Origin: an uncultured Schlesneria sp.
GTDB taxonomy: Bacteria; Planctomycetota; Planctomycetia; Planctomycetales; Planctomycetaceae
DNA length: 61,974 bases
Direction of reading: 5' to 3'
Assembly: GCA_903858935.1 (NCBI GenBank)
Contig: CAIOKO010000152.1
Location: 1 to 61,974, forward strand
Position numbers and translations under genes: made by a program. Shown piece after piece: positions 16,961-25,944 of this stretch (positions are counted from its first letter, which is position 1; each line of letters begins with the position of its first letter). Under the pieces are notes generated by a model that was not told the origin of the DNA, ran no database searches, and saw nothing but the letters and a program-made list of their open reading frames with translations.

Positions 16961-18229
16961 ATGAAAACAGCCACAGGATGTACGGTCATCTCGAATGGAT
17001 CGGTGATTGTCGGTACAGGTATCGGACCGATTCCGGACGCGACCGTGATCGTGAGAGACGGAAGGATCGAATATGTTGGCCCGACGAAAGAGGCACCTCT
17101 GTTCGAGCGATCCGCCTCGACCATTGATGCACGTGGCGGGACGATCATGCCGGGCTTGATTGAAGCTCATTTCCATCCGACTTATTTCAATATCGAGGCG
17201 CTGGAAGATCTCGATATCAAGTACCCGGTTGAATATGTCACAATCCTGGCGTCATGCAATGCAAAACTTGCGCTCGAATGCGGGTATACGTCCGCTCGAA
17301 GTGGCGGCAGCCTGTTTAATGTCGACGTCTGGCTGAAAAAGGCGCTTGAGAGTGATTTAATTCCTGGCCCACGTATGGCCACCAGCGGTCGCGAGATTTG
17401 CAGCGTTGGCGGACTGATGGATTGGAATCCCGACTTTCGCAAGATCGGCATGGAAGGCCTTGTGCTGCTCGTGAACGGCCAGGACGAAGCGCGAGCTGCC
17501 GTACGAAAGCTGGTCAAAGATGGTGTCGAATGGGTGAAGACGTACCCGACTGGCGACGCGGCATCACCCGACCTGAATGACCATCACACGTTGTGCATGA
17601 CATTCGATGAAATGCATGCGGTCGTGGCGACAGCCCACAACCATGGATTGAAAGTGACAGGACATTGTCGAGCGACAGAAGGGATCAAGAACGCATTGCG
17701 AGCGGGTTACGACACCATCGAACATGGAACGTTCGTTGACGACGAAGCACTCGAGCTGATCTTGAAGCGGAATACTCCAGTGATTCCCGCGCTCTACTTC
17801 GAACTGGCCAGCATCGAACGGGGACCGGAATTCGGTCTGTCGCAACGTGTCATCGACGGGCACCAGGAAACTTTGGATGGAGGTGCGGAAAGCGCACGCC
17901 GAATTCTCAAAGCTGGTGGACGACTGGGCATGGGAGGAGACTACGGGTTTGGCTGGAACCCACACGGTCACTATGCGCGTGAACTTTCGTTCTTCGTCAA
18001 TTACGTCGGATTCACCCCGCTGGAAACGCTGACCTGTGCGACGAAAACGGGTGCCGAGATTCTTGGCCGCGAGCACGAATTGGGGACTCTTGAAACGGGC
18101 AAGCTTGCCGACGTTCTGGTCGTGGAAGGAGATGTTCTCGCCGACATTTCAATTCTAGAAAACCGAGAACGTTTCATCGCGGTCATGCAGGGGGGGATCG
18201 TCAAGGCGGGTCAGCTGGTTGCAAGATGA
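16961..18229 (+). CDS. Metal-dependent amidohydrolase (imidazolonepropionase/prolidase-like)
   Basis: The protein (422 residues) is an amidohydrolase-superfamily TIM barrel with small beta-sandwich ends. The metal ligands are present: HFHP after strand 1 (PGLIEAHFHP), the Lys in WVKTYPTGD that may be carbamylated, HNHGLKVTGHC, GYDTIEHGTF and the final Asp in MGGDYGFGW. The C-terminus has GTLETGKLADVLVVEGD, typical of the family. Members hydrolyse dipeptides, cyclic amides or N-acyl compounds; the substrate is not assigned. There is no signal peptide, so it is cytosolic. The ATG at 16961 follows AGGAT. Confidence 0.87.
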   Translation: MKTATGCTVISNGSVIVGTGIGPIPDATVIVRDGRIEYVGPTKEAPLFERSASTIDARGGTIMPGLIEAHFHPTYFNIEALEDLDIKYPVEYVTILASCNAKLALECGYTSARSGGSLFNVDVWLKKALESDLIPGPRMATSGREICSVGGLMDWNPDFRKIGMEGLVLLVNGQDEARAAVRKLVKDGVEWVKTYPTGDAASPDLNDHHTLCMTFDEMHAVVATAHNHGLKVTGHCRATEGIKNALRAGYDTIEHGTFVDDEALELILKRNTPVIPALYFELASIERGPEFGLSQRVIDGHQETLDGGAESARRILKAGGRLGMGGDYGFGWNPHGHYARELSFFVNYVGFTPLETLTCATKTGAEILGREHELGTLETGKLADVLVVEGDVLADISILENRERFIAVMQGGIVKAGQLVAR

Positions 18230-18393
18230 CCCCTGGTGCTGCTTTGGTTTACTACAAAGGCGATCGCTGACAGACGCTTTCGAACCCTCTAGCGGAAGCC
18301 TGAATTGAATATGCCGTATTTGATTAAACCGCTGGTAACAAAAGCCTTCGCGAAACATTTTGGGAGCCGGTGCCGAGCTTTGGATTTATTTCG

Positions 18394-18431
18394 TTGACAT
18401 ACATAGAAGTTCAATGCATAATTCTTCTATG
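18394..18431 (+). promoter_or_regulatory. Near-consensus sigma-70 promoter overlapped by a palindromic operator
   Basis: TTGACA (18394-18399) is followed by 17 bases and CATAAT (18417-18422). The inverted repeat catagaag (18402-18409) / cttctatg (18424-18431) covers the spacer, the -10 and the start codon. The expected transcription start is about 18429, the A of the PadR ATG. This is a likely autoregulatory PadR site. Confidence 0.65.
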
Positions 18432-18845
18432 GAACTTACCAAAGAGCTGATGGGGGCGTCAGTCGCTCCGCTGATACTCGCGATCCTGAAGGATGGTGAG
18501 AGTTACGGCTATGCGTTGATCCAACGAGTTCGAGCTTTATCAAGCGGCGAAATCGAGTGGACTGACGGAATGCTCTATCCCGTGCTTCACCGACTGGAAG
18601 AACAACAGTTGATCGAGTCTTACTGGAAGACGGCAGAGAACGGCCGGAAAAGAAAGTACTACTTGATGAAGGACTCTGGCCACAAAGCACTCACAATCCA
18701 GCGCGAGCAGTGGCGTCTCGTGAGCCAGATATTAAACCAGGTTTGGGGGGATGCGACATGTTCGACTTTGAGCACCAGATTCGTCAATGGCGTCGCGGAA
18801 TTTCGATTCGCCTTCCAATCCATAGTGACGCGGTTGCCGAGTTAG
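18429..18845 (+). CDS. PadR-family transcriptional regulator
   Basis: The winged-helix PadR core is clear: MELTKELMGASVAPLILAIL, then GESYGYALIQRV, the recognition region EWTDGMLYPVLHRLEEQQLI and the wing GRKRKYYLMKDSGHKAL. The family usually represses its own operon by binding a palindrome near the promoter, which is present here. I start at 18429, which fits the family N-terminus and the predicted transcription start; an ATG at 18414 would add five residues. The C-terminus (after about residue 108) overlaps the next gene by 88 bases and follows a run of six G at 18744-18750, so the true end could differ if the run slips. It forms an operon with the next gene. Confidence 0.88.
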   Translation: MELTKELMGASVAPLILAILKDGESYGYALIQRVRALSSGEIEWTDGMLYPVLHRLEEQQLIESYWKTAENGRKRKYYLMKDSGHKALTIQREQWRLVSQILNQVWGDATCSTLSTRFVNGVAEFRFAFQSIVTRLPS

Positions 18846-19612
18846 AAGATCATCTCAGAGAAGCCGTACAACGCCACGTCCAGAATGGCATGACGCAGGA
18901 AGCTGCGTGGACAAAAGCCATGGAAGAGTTGGGAAGCCCTGACTCGATTATGATCGAATTCAACAAACTGCCAGGCTACGCAGTTTACCGATGGTGGCCG
19001 GCAAGAATTGTCATGGGGACGTATTTCATTGTTGCCCTGCTGGCGTCATCGTTCATCGTCTCGCGACTGCTGAAGGGGAAAATTGACACGTTGTTGGCGC
19101 TCCACGTCTTGACGATCACCCTCGGCTACACAGCAGTGTTCTCCATCAGTGCGATCGCTGCGTGGTCGGTTCTCTCGCGCGCCGTTCGGGGATGGTCGGA
19201 TACCGAGACGGAAGTACTCCGCAGAACAACGTGGTACATAACCGTGTCGGCCTTGGTGCTGACCATGCTTGGGATGGCGTTGGGTGGATTCTGGGTTTAC
19301 AGCCAAACTGGCCAATACTGGGCGTGGAACCCGAAAGAAATCGGCGGCGTGACGCTGGTCGCATGGAACGCGCTCGTGCTGGTGTTGCTCAATCGAAGAA
19401 AAAACGAGCGTATCGGAATGGTGCTTGGTCTGATGGGAAGCGCTCTGGTCACCCTCTGCTGGTTCGGACCGATATTCGCGGCGAGTGGAGCGTTGCACGG
19501 TCAACGTGGTAGCGACATCCCGATTCGAGTGGCGGTCATCGAGGTCGCATCGCTGCTTGCTCTTTTGAGCCTCGTATGCCTTCCGGCAGGACATGTGCGG
19601 TACCGGCGTTGA
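18758..19612 (+). CDS. HAAS-prefixed, CcsA-like membrane protein
   Basis: The 284-residue protein has two parts. Residues 1-75 look like a HAAS/DUF1700-type prefix (MFDFEHQIRQWRRGI, AVAELEDHLREAVQRHV, GMTQEAAWTKAMEELGSPD), common in proteins encoded beside PadR genes. The remainder has about six or seven hydrophobic segments and resembles the C-terminal half of CcsA: LHVLTITLGYTAVFSIS, then the WWD-like YWAWNPKEIGGVTLVAWNALVL and a late ASGALHG. The CcsA in this window has matching segments (HVTCITLGYATTYLAG; FWGWDPKENAALIIVLWNAL). It could bind haem, but is far shorter than CcsA. The start at 18758 is the first Met of the HAAS domain. Confidence 0.78.
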   Translation: MFDFEHQIRQWRRGISIRLPIHSDAVAELEDHLREAVQRHVQNGMTQEAAWTKAMEELGSPDSIMIEFNKLPGYAVYRWWPARIVMGTYFIVALLASSFIVSRLLKGKIDTLLALHVLTITLGYTAVFSISAIAAWSVLSRAVRGWSDTETEVLRRTTWYITVSALVLTMLGMALGGFWVYSQTGQYWAWNPKEIGGVTLVAWNALVLVLLNRRKNERIGMVLGLMGSALVTLCWFGPIFAASGALHGQRGSDIPIRVAVIEVASLLALLSLVCLPAGHVRYRR

Positions 19613-19862
19613 TCAGGCCGAGAGCTGCCAGTCATGTCGGCACTTTAATGCACTTCAAAGCGACGTATCACCAACGTATGCCGCAACTTCTCCGACGATG
19701 CCGCCCAAACGACGGAGAATGACCTTCAGTGGTGCTTTCCGTCAGACGCATCGCTATAATTCCATGCAACTGCCGAAATCGTCCCGCCTGGTTGCCCACC
19801 CGACTCGATCGTAGATTCGGTCGTGTTTTGCCTGCTCCCTGCCTTTAAGACAGAGTATCGCC

Positions 19863-20939
19863 GTGTCAAAGCTCAACACAATTACTCCGTTCGGTGTCGC
19901 ATTTTCCGGTTGGTTGGTTGTCTGTTGCGTAGGGATGAGTGGCTGTGAAAAGGTCGAGAAGATCACGACCTATCCCGTCGTGAAGCACGATTCGCTACAA
20001 ACATCAGAATATCTTGCAAATTTTGAACGGGCGCATCCCAAACCGGAACGGATGATCGGACTGGTCGTACCAAGGGCGACCACACTGTGGTTCTTCAAGC
20101 TGCAGGGAAGTGTTGAAGCGGTGACGGCTCGAGAAAACGATGTGCGCGAGTTTCTGAAGTCCGTTCAATTTCCAACGAACGAAGAAGCGGAATGGACACT
20201 GCCGGCTGGTTGGAAAAAATTGGGCGCGACTGAAATGCGGTATGCGACGCTGGTTCTGGATGGGGAACCGCAACTCGAAATGACCGTGACAAAGTTCCCC
20301 GGCCGAGATGATTTACCGCAAGCCGAGCAGGTCGTGATGAATATCAATCGCTGGCGAGGGCAGTTGTCATTACCCCCGATCAGAAACGAGGACCTTGAAG
20401 ATCAATCCGAGCAGATCTCGATTGCAGATGGTAAGGGTTATTGGACAAACCTGGTCGGACGACCGCGTCCGAAACCCGCTGGGATGACTCCACCGGCCCA
20501 GGCAACCATGCCGAACCAGGCGAATGCCGAACCAGCTGCCGAGAAATCGGCTCCTCTTTACAACAAACCTGAAGGTTGGACCGAAGGGCCATCAGCGAAG
20601 TTTGCTACGGTTTCGCTGCAGGTATTGGATGGCGATAAGAAAGCGGCGATCACCGTGACCTCGGCTGGCGGCAGCCCGCTTCTGAACGTGAACCGATGGC
20701 GCGGACAAGTCGGGCTTGGTCCACTGACTGAAGAACAACTGGCTGCAACAGCCAAAAAGGTTGAAGTTGGTCAAATGGCAGGGAACCTCTACGAGATGTC
20801 TCAGGAGGGACGTTCGATTTTCGGAGTGATTGTCGAAAACCAAGGTCAGATGTGGTTTGCAAAGATGGCGGGTGATACTCCGCTGGTCGAGCGAGAGCGC
20901 GAGCGATTCGTCGAATTTCTCAAGTCGCTGCAGCTGTAA
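19863..20939 (+). CDS. Lipoprotein with an internally duplicated domain
   Basis: This 358-residue protein has a leader ending in a lipobox (VGMSGC), so it should be lipid-anchored. After it are two copies of one domain: copy 1 about residues 80-195 (LPAGWKKLG, LEMTVTKFPG, MNINRWRGQLSLPPIRNEDL) and copy 2 about 235-355 (KPEGWTEGP, AAITVTSAGG, LNVNRWRGQVGLGPLTEEQL). Each ends in a piece with FWFK/MWFAK and a REREREF-type helix. I recognise it as a conserved planctomycete type but know no function. The start is a GTG at 19863. It lies 94 bases upstream of the ResB-CcsA gene and may be co-transcribed, which would suggest a role near cytochrome c maturation. Confidence 0.78.
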   Translation: MSKLNTITPFGVAFSGWLVVCCVGMSGCEKVEKITTYPVVKHDSLQTSEYLANFERAHPKPERMIGLVVPRATTLWFFKLQGSVEAVTARENDVREFLKSVQFPTNEEAEWTLPAGWKKLGATEMRYATLVLDGEPQLEMTVTKFPGRDDLPQAEQVVMNINRWRGQLSLPPIRNEDLEDQSEQISIADGKGYWTNLVGRPRPKPAGMTPPAQATMPNQANAEPAAEKSAPLYNKPEGWTEGPSAKFATVSLQVLDGDKKAAITVTSAGGSPLLNVNRWRGQVGLGPLTEEQLAATAKKVEVGQMAGNLYEMSQEGRSIFGVIVENQGQMWFAKMAGDTPLVERERERFVEFLKSLQL

Positions 20940-21032
20940 AGTCCGGATTGATCGACTCAGTCTTTCCCCGGAAAAGCCAGATCCGGGAAATACAAGAAAC
21001 CCAATCAGCCCCGTTCGATGGTGAGGTGTTTG

Positions 21033-24000
21033 ATGGCAACAGGCGTAATGACATCCGGTAGTTTCGTCCGTCAAGAATCGTCGGAGCACGCGCTTTGGAC
21101 GGGGATTAAACGGGTCCTTGAACCAGCCGCATCGCTGAAGCTGACGGTCGTCTTATTCGCGCTGTCGATCTTTCTGATCCTCGCAGGAACTTTTGCTCAG
21201 GTAGATAAAGATATCTGGGAAGTGATCGGCCTTTACTTCCGCTGCTGGTTTGCGTGGGTCCCTTTCCAGGTCTTCTTTCCCGCATCATTTTTTCCTGATG
21301 CTCCATTGAATGTACCGGGAGGAATCTATTTCCCCGGCGGAAAACTCCTTGGTTTGCTGCTGGCTGTCAATCTGGTCTCTGCACATCTGATCCGCTTCAA
21401 AGCCGTCGCGACCGGATCGCGGCTGCTTGCCGGATTCGTCAGCATCGCAGTTGGCTGCGTCATGACCTGGGCGATCATCGCGGCTGGCGGAAACTCAAAG
21501 GGGATTATGGCTGAACCCTTGATTCCCTATAGCACTCAGTGGGTCGGATATCAGGGACAACTGGGATTGGCGGCGCTGGCTGCCGGGTTTGGTTTCGTCT
21601 TGCTCTGTCAACAACCTATGTCAAAATCGGGTGACAAGTGGGTTCGACAACTTTTCTTGCGAGGACTACTCGCGGTCACAGGAGTTGGCTTGGCGTCGCT
21701 TCTCGCCTGGATTGTCGTACGTGGCCAGTCAGGACGACCCAGCGATGCATCGCTTCGAATTCTGTGGCAATTGACGCAAGGAGCCGCCACTTCGATCGCG
21801 CTGCTCGGTGGTTGCTGGGTTGTGTTTGGCAAGCGAGCCGGGATTGTTCTGCTGCACGGTGGCATCGGTCTGATGATGTTTTACGAACTGCACGTCGCCC
21901 TGACAGCCGTCGAAACTCAAATGAATTTCGTCGAGGGAGAACGAACGAATTTCGTTCAGGATATTCGCACGATTGAACTCGCGGTGATTGACAGCACGGA
22001 TTCGAAAGAAGACCGCGTCGTAGCGATTCCCAAATCAGTGTTACTGAGCGGTAAGCCGATCGACCATCCCGATCTTCCCTTCAAGATCACGGTTTCTGGG
22101 TTTGTGAAAAACGCAGAAATTCGTGCGGCCTCGTCAAAAGACAAAAATCCGGCAACGGAAGGTAATGGCCTCTCATGGATGGCTGATGAAAAGCAACCTG
22201 GAGCAGGTACCGACAATGACAGTCGCGTCGATACACCCGCTGCTTATGTCACACTCGAATCCAAGGTCGATAACACGCCGCTCGGTACGTATCTCGTGAG
22301 TTGGATACTTTCAATGAGCGACGAATTCGACACGATTTCGTATCAAGGGAAGACTTATCAAATCGCTCTCAGGCCGAAACGCTATTACAAGCCTTATGTT
22401 TTCGAATTAATTGACGTCAAGAAGGAAGACTATCTCGGGACGAGTACGCCACGAAATTATGCGTCAAAGGTCCACATTCGCGATACCGCTCGAAATGTCG
22501 ATGAAGACAAGACGATCTGGATGAATAACCCTCTGCGGTTCGCCGATGAGACCTTTTATCAAAGCGGCTATTACCGCGACTCGCGTACCGGATCCGAGCA
22601 CGCGACGCTTTCCGTAGTTGCCAATTCCGGCTGGATGATGCCTTATGTCGGTTGCATGCTTGTCGGCATCGGAATGCTGACACATTTCGTGATCCTGCTC
22701 GTTCAATTTCTGACGAAAGGTGACGTCCCCAATATTTCTGCCGAAGAATCCGAACGAGCGGCGAAGCTGGCGGCAAAGTTAGGTATCAAACAAAAAACAT
22801 CCACCGAGCCGGTCTCCGAACTTTCGCCGAATGAAAGCGCTTCCGGATGGGCATCGGCTGCTTTCGCCTTTGTGATCGCCGGTTGTGCTGCTGCCTACGT
22901 CAGCAGTATTGCGGTTCCACCGAAAGCAAAGACCTTATCGATGGACCTGTATCGCTTTGGTCAGATTCCGGTTGTTTCAGAAGGTCGGACTAAGCCGATT
23001 GATACGGCCGCTGCCGCAGCCTTGTTGACGATCTCTGGACGAACACAGATTACCGTTGGTGAGGAAGATTCAAAACGAAAGATCCCTGCCATTCAATGGC
23101 TGCTGGAAGTGATTTCCGAATCGAAAGTCTCGGAAGAACGAGAAATCTTCCGTGTCGAAAATCTCGAATTACAGGAAACAATCGGCGTCAAAAAGCGTGA
23201 GGGAATGCGTTATTCGAGAGCCGATATCCGTGCGAATCAGGACGAATTTGAAAAGCAGGTCAAGCTCGCCCGTGCGCAGGCTCAAAAGGATCGACGGCAA
23301 CTAAGCGTTTACCAGAAGAAAGTGCTGGAACTGAGTGATAAAGTTTCCACATTTGATAACCTCGCATTTGCCTTCGGACTACAACACCGGATTCGGGGTG
23401 AAACGCAACAGGAAGTATTGCGGTCGTTTCAAATGGTCAGTCAATTTGCCGAAGTCATGGAAGAACAAGGTCAACCTGTCTTCGCAGTCTGGCCGAGCAA
23501 TGATGAAGAGAAGTGGCATATCCTTTCGCGTGCCTGGTTGATCGACCTGCCAAACCGCATGAAAAAGAATGGCCAGGAAAGCCAGACGGTGGCGACTTGG
23601 GAAAAACTATTGACGGCCTTTTCCGAAGACAAAGCCCCGGAATTTAACAAGGAAGTTGATGGCCTCTTAAAACTGGTCAACGACCAGCATCCGAAAGACG
23701 TCAAACCTTCGGTGATTCATCTTGAATCATACTTCAACTTCGTCCGGCCGTTTACACATGCCAGCGTATTGTACCTGATCGCATTCATTCTCGGTGCCTG
23801 TGGGTGGCTGGTCTGGCCACGCGGATTTAACCGAGCGGCATTTTACCTGTTGCTCGTCACACTTGTCCTGCACTCGGCAGCACTCCTGGCTCGGCTGATC
23901 ATTTCCGGGCGACCGCCGGTTACGAGTTTGTATTCGTCGGCAGTATTCATCGGCTGGGGCTGTGTCTTGTTCGGATTGATGTTCGAAGTGATTTACCGGA

Positions 24001-24677
24001 TCGGGATCGGCAATATTGTCGCTGCCGTCGCAGGCTATGCCACATTGCAAATTGCAGACGGCCTGGCAAATGACGGTGATACCTTCACCGTTCTTCAAGC
24101 CGTTCTTGACACGCAATTCTGGCTTGCCACACACGTGACGTGTATTACGCTAGGGTACGCCACGACATACCTCGCGGGGTTATTTGGCGTCGCTTACATT
24201 TTACGTGGAGTTTGTACCCCCTCATTGTCCGCCAGCGACGGACGTGACATTTACCGCATGATTTACGGAACGCTTTGTTTCTCGATCTTCTTCAGTTTTG
24301 TCGGAACGGTCCTGGGTGGACTTTGGGCCGACGATTCCTGGGGCAGGTTCTGGGGCTGGGATCCTAAAGAAAATGCGGCGCTGATCATCGTGCTCTGGAA
24401 TGCACTCGCGCTTCATGCCCGCTGGGGTGGCATGGTCAAAGAACGCGGACTGGCAGTGCTGGCCGTCGGCGGCAATATTTTCGTCAGTTGGTCCTGGTGG
24501 GGTGTGAATGCGTTAGGAGCAGGCTTGCATTCATACGGTTTCAAGCAGGGAACTCTGCGAAACCTTGGCCTGTTTATCCTTGTAAATCTGGTGATTATCG
24601 GAATCGGGATGCTGCCGAGAGGAATGTGGTGGAGCCTGCGAAAGCAGGACGTTGCCGCGTCGGCTAAACCGGCGTAG
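21033..24677 (+). CDS. Cytochrome c biogenesis protein, ResB-CcsA fusion
   Basis: This 1214-residue membrane protein has both halves of the system II haem exporter/ligase. The N-terminal ResB/Ccs1 part has membrane segments (LTVVLFALSIFLILAGTFAQ, LLGLLLAVNLVSAHLI) and a large outer domain (about 290-530). The C-terminal CcsA part has the WWD segment FWGWDPKENAALIIVLWNAL and His in FTHASVLY, HVTCITLGY and GAGLHSYGF, which bind haem. It should move haem out and attach it to CxxCH apocytochromes. I chose the ATG at 21033, which has GAGGT at good spacing, over 21018. A central stretch rich in Lys and Glu (about 700-860) is longer than in fusions from other phyla. Confidence 0.93.
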   Translation: MATGVMTSGSFVRQESSEHALWTGIKRVLEPAASLKLTVVLFALSIFLILAGTFAQVDKDIWEVIGLYFRCWFAWVPFQVFFPASFFPDAPLNVPGGIYFPGGKLLGLLLAVNLVSAHLIRFKAVATGSRLLAGFVSIAVGCVMTWAIIAAGGNSKGIMAEPLIPYSTQWVGYQGQLGLAALAAGFGFVLLCQQPMSKSGDKWVRQLFLRGLLAVTGVGLASLLAWIVVRGQSGRPSDASLRILWQLTQGAATSIALLGGCWVVFGKRAGIVLLHGGIGLMMFYELHVALTAVETQMNFVEGERTNFVQDIRTIELAVIDSTDSKEDRVVAIPKSVLLSGKPIDHPDLPFKITVSGFVKNAEIRAASSKDKNPATEGNGLSWMADEKQPGAGTDNDSRVDTPAAYVTLESKVDNTPLGTYLVSWILSMSDEFDTISYQGKTYQIALRPKRYYKPYVFELIDVKKEDYLGTSTPRNYASKVHIRDTARNVDEDKTIWMNNPLRFADETFYQSGYYRDSRTGSEHATLSVVANSGWMMPYVGCMLVGIGMLTHFVILLVQFLTKGDVPNISAEESERAAKLAAKLGIKQKTSTEPVSELSPNESASGWASAAFAFVIAGCAAAYVSSIAVPPKAKTLSMDLYRFGQIPVVSEGRTKPIDTAAAAALLTISGRTQITVGEEDSKRKIPAIQWLLEVISESKVSEEREIFRVENLELQETIGVKKREGMRYSRADIRANQDEFEKQVKLARAQAQKDRRQLSVYQKKVLELSDKVSTFDNLAFAFGLQHRIRGETQQEVLRSFQMVSQFAEVMEEQGQPVFAVWPSNDEEKWHILSRAWLIDLPNRMKKNGQESQTVATWEKLLTAFSEDKAPEFNKEVDGLLKLVNDQHPKDVKPSVIHLESYFNFVRPFTHASVLYLIAFILGACGWLVWPRGFNRAAFYLLLVTLVLHSAALLARLIISGRPPVTSLYSSAVFIGWGCVLFGLMFEVIYRIGIGNIVAAVAGYATLQIADGLANDGDTFTVLQAVLDTQFWLATHVTCITLGYATTYLAGLFGVAYILRGVCTPSLSASDGRDIYRMIYGTLCFSIFFSFVGTVLGGLWADDSWGRFWGWDPKENAALIIVLWNALALHARWGGMVKERGLAVLAVGGNIFVSWSWWGVNALGAGLHSYGFKQGTLRNLGLFILVNLVIIGIGMLPRGMWWSLRKQDVAASAKPA

Positions 24678-24740
24678 CCCGTTCGTGCGCGTCGAACGAT
24701 GGGATGATTAGAATAGGAAGATCGTTCGCGCGTTGACGGG

Positions 24741-24806
24741 AAACCAACAAACGAAGAACGCTGCTTGACCGTACCTTGTCAAGCAGCGTTCTTCGTTTGT
24801 TGGTTT
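24741..24806. terminator. Perfect 29-base hairpin after the ResB-CcsA gene
   Basis: The arms 24741-24769 and 24778-24806 are perfectly complementary over 29 bases around an 8-base loop. The core ctgcttgac/gtcaagcag is shared with the hairpin at 2253. It lies between convergent genes (stops at 24677 and 24925) and probably ends transcription in both directions. Confidence 0.85.
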
Positions 24807-24815
24807 TCCAAAAAG

Positions 24816-24911
24816 GGGGATCGGGCGTTCACATTTCAAATTGGCCATCAGATCGCTGCATCAATGAAAACACTGGAACGGCCAATCTTGAAATATTGAA
24901 CACCCGAGACC
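24816..24911. repeat. 96-bp palindromic element, copy B
   Basis: The left end is gggggatcgggcgttcacat and the right end attgaacacccgagacc, with ttggcc / ggccaa inside. It starts nine bases after the 29-base hairpin, so two palindromes share this convergent junction. Confidence 0.85.
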
Positions 24912-24924
24912 GCAGAGCGAAACG

Positions 24925-25944
24925 CTATCGTTTTTTCTCAGGTTGTAACGCGTTCGCTTCGCGAAGTTTCCCGCTTGCCGCGTCGCCAGCTTTTTTCAAA
25001 TTGGGCCGCTGAGTCTTTGATGGTTTTGCTTGTGCCTGCGGCGTCGCCAACGGTCGACGAGTGATTTCCTGCCAGTGCCGAATATCGATTTCATATGGTC
25101 CGTGCGGCTGACCATAGTCTCCGTAGTCGGTCAGATATTTTTCGAGGCGGCGTATTTTCTGGGTCGGCTCAAGTTCGCCGGGATGATCGCTCCCTGGTGC
25201 TCGACCCCAGACGATTCGTGAACCACCGATGCCAGTTAACTCAAGCATGATATCCTTTGGGTCGGTCGACGGCTCGGCAAGCTGCGGAACGACGATCGCT
25301 TCGAGCTTCAACGTTTTCCACTTTTCACCGAGAAGGTTCGCCAGTCGCGCCGCTGCCACGATGTTGGGTTCATTCCAGATCGCTCCGGGACGGACTTTGG
25401 GTTTCGTTCCCGTGTACTGAATCACAGGAAAACGAATTGTATCGCTTGCTGAAAAATCAGCGGTTGGCAATAAGACCCCATTAATATCAACCGGAATCCT
25501 CCCCCCCTGAACCTGAGCCATCAGGACGGGCTGACGATATTCCAACTCAACGGTGACGGCAGCGGGAAACGATTTTTGCACACGAACGACTTTGGCAACC
25601 CAGGGATGGCGGCGAAATGCAGCTGCGATATCCGATGTCAAACTTTCGCTGAGCAAAGAGATCTTCGAAGGAACCCCTGACTGTTCTGCGACTTCCTCAA
25701 CCAGATTCTGGGGAACCGGGTGTTTGGGGAGTGGGCTGACTTGAATTTCCGTAAACGAAATCTGGTATTCAGGACGCCCCTCAAGCGACGGAAGCTTTTG
25801 AGCCACATAAGGCCAAAGCGCAAAGACCCCCGCCACCAGTGATGCGCGAAACAACATCGCCGGTTGAAAAAACCACTGGATAAACGACGAAACTGCCGAA
25901 GTTTGCCTCGCCGTTTCAACGACTGTTTTACCAGTACGAGCCAT
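24925..25944 (-). CDS. FtsQ/DivIB-like POTRA-domain membrane protein
   Basis: This 339-residue protein has one N-terminal membrane helix (AMLFRASLVAGVFALWPYVA), a POTRA-like domain (about 65-150; HPWVAKVVRVQKSFPAAVTVELEYRQPVLM) and an FtsQ-type beta domain (PVDINGVLLPTADF, IWNEPNIVAAARLANLL). The C-terminal tail is Lys-rich and disordered. In most bacteria FtsQ links the divisome; planctomycetes lack FtsZ, so the role here is open. The ATG at 25944 is used; the longer TTG at 25962 has no support. Upstream at 26248 is a divergent gene. Similarity to FtsQ is moderate but the domain order fits. Confidence 0.75.
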   Translation of the reverse strand: MARTGKTVVETARQTSAVSSFIQWFFQPAMLFRASLVAGVFALWPYVAQKLPSLEGRPEYQISFTEIQVSPLPKHPVPQNLVEEVAEQSGVPSKISLLSESLTSDIAAAFRRHPWVAKVVRVQKSFPAAVTVELEYRQPVLMAQVQGGRIPVDINGVLLPTADFSASDTIRFPVIQYTGTKPKVRPGAIWNEPNIVAAARLANLLGEKWKTLKLEAIVVPQLAEPSTDPKDIMLELTGIGGSRIVWGRAPGSDHPGELEPTQKIRRLEKYLTDYGDYGQPHGPYEIDIRHWQEITRRPLATPQAQAKPSKTQRPNLKKAGDAASGKLREANALQPEKKR

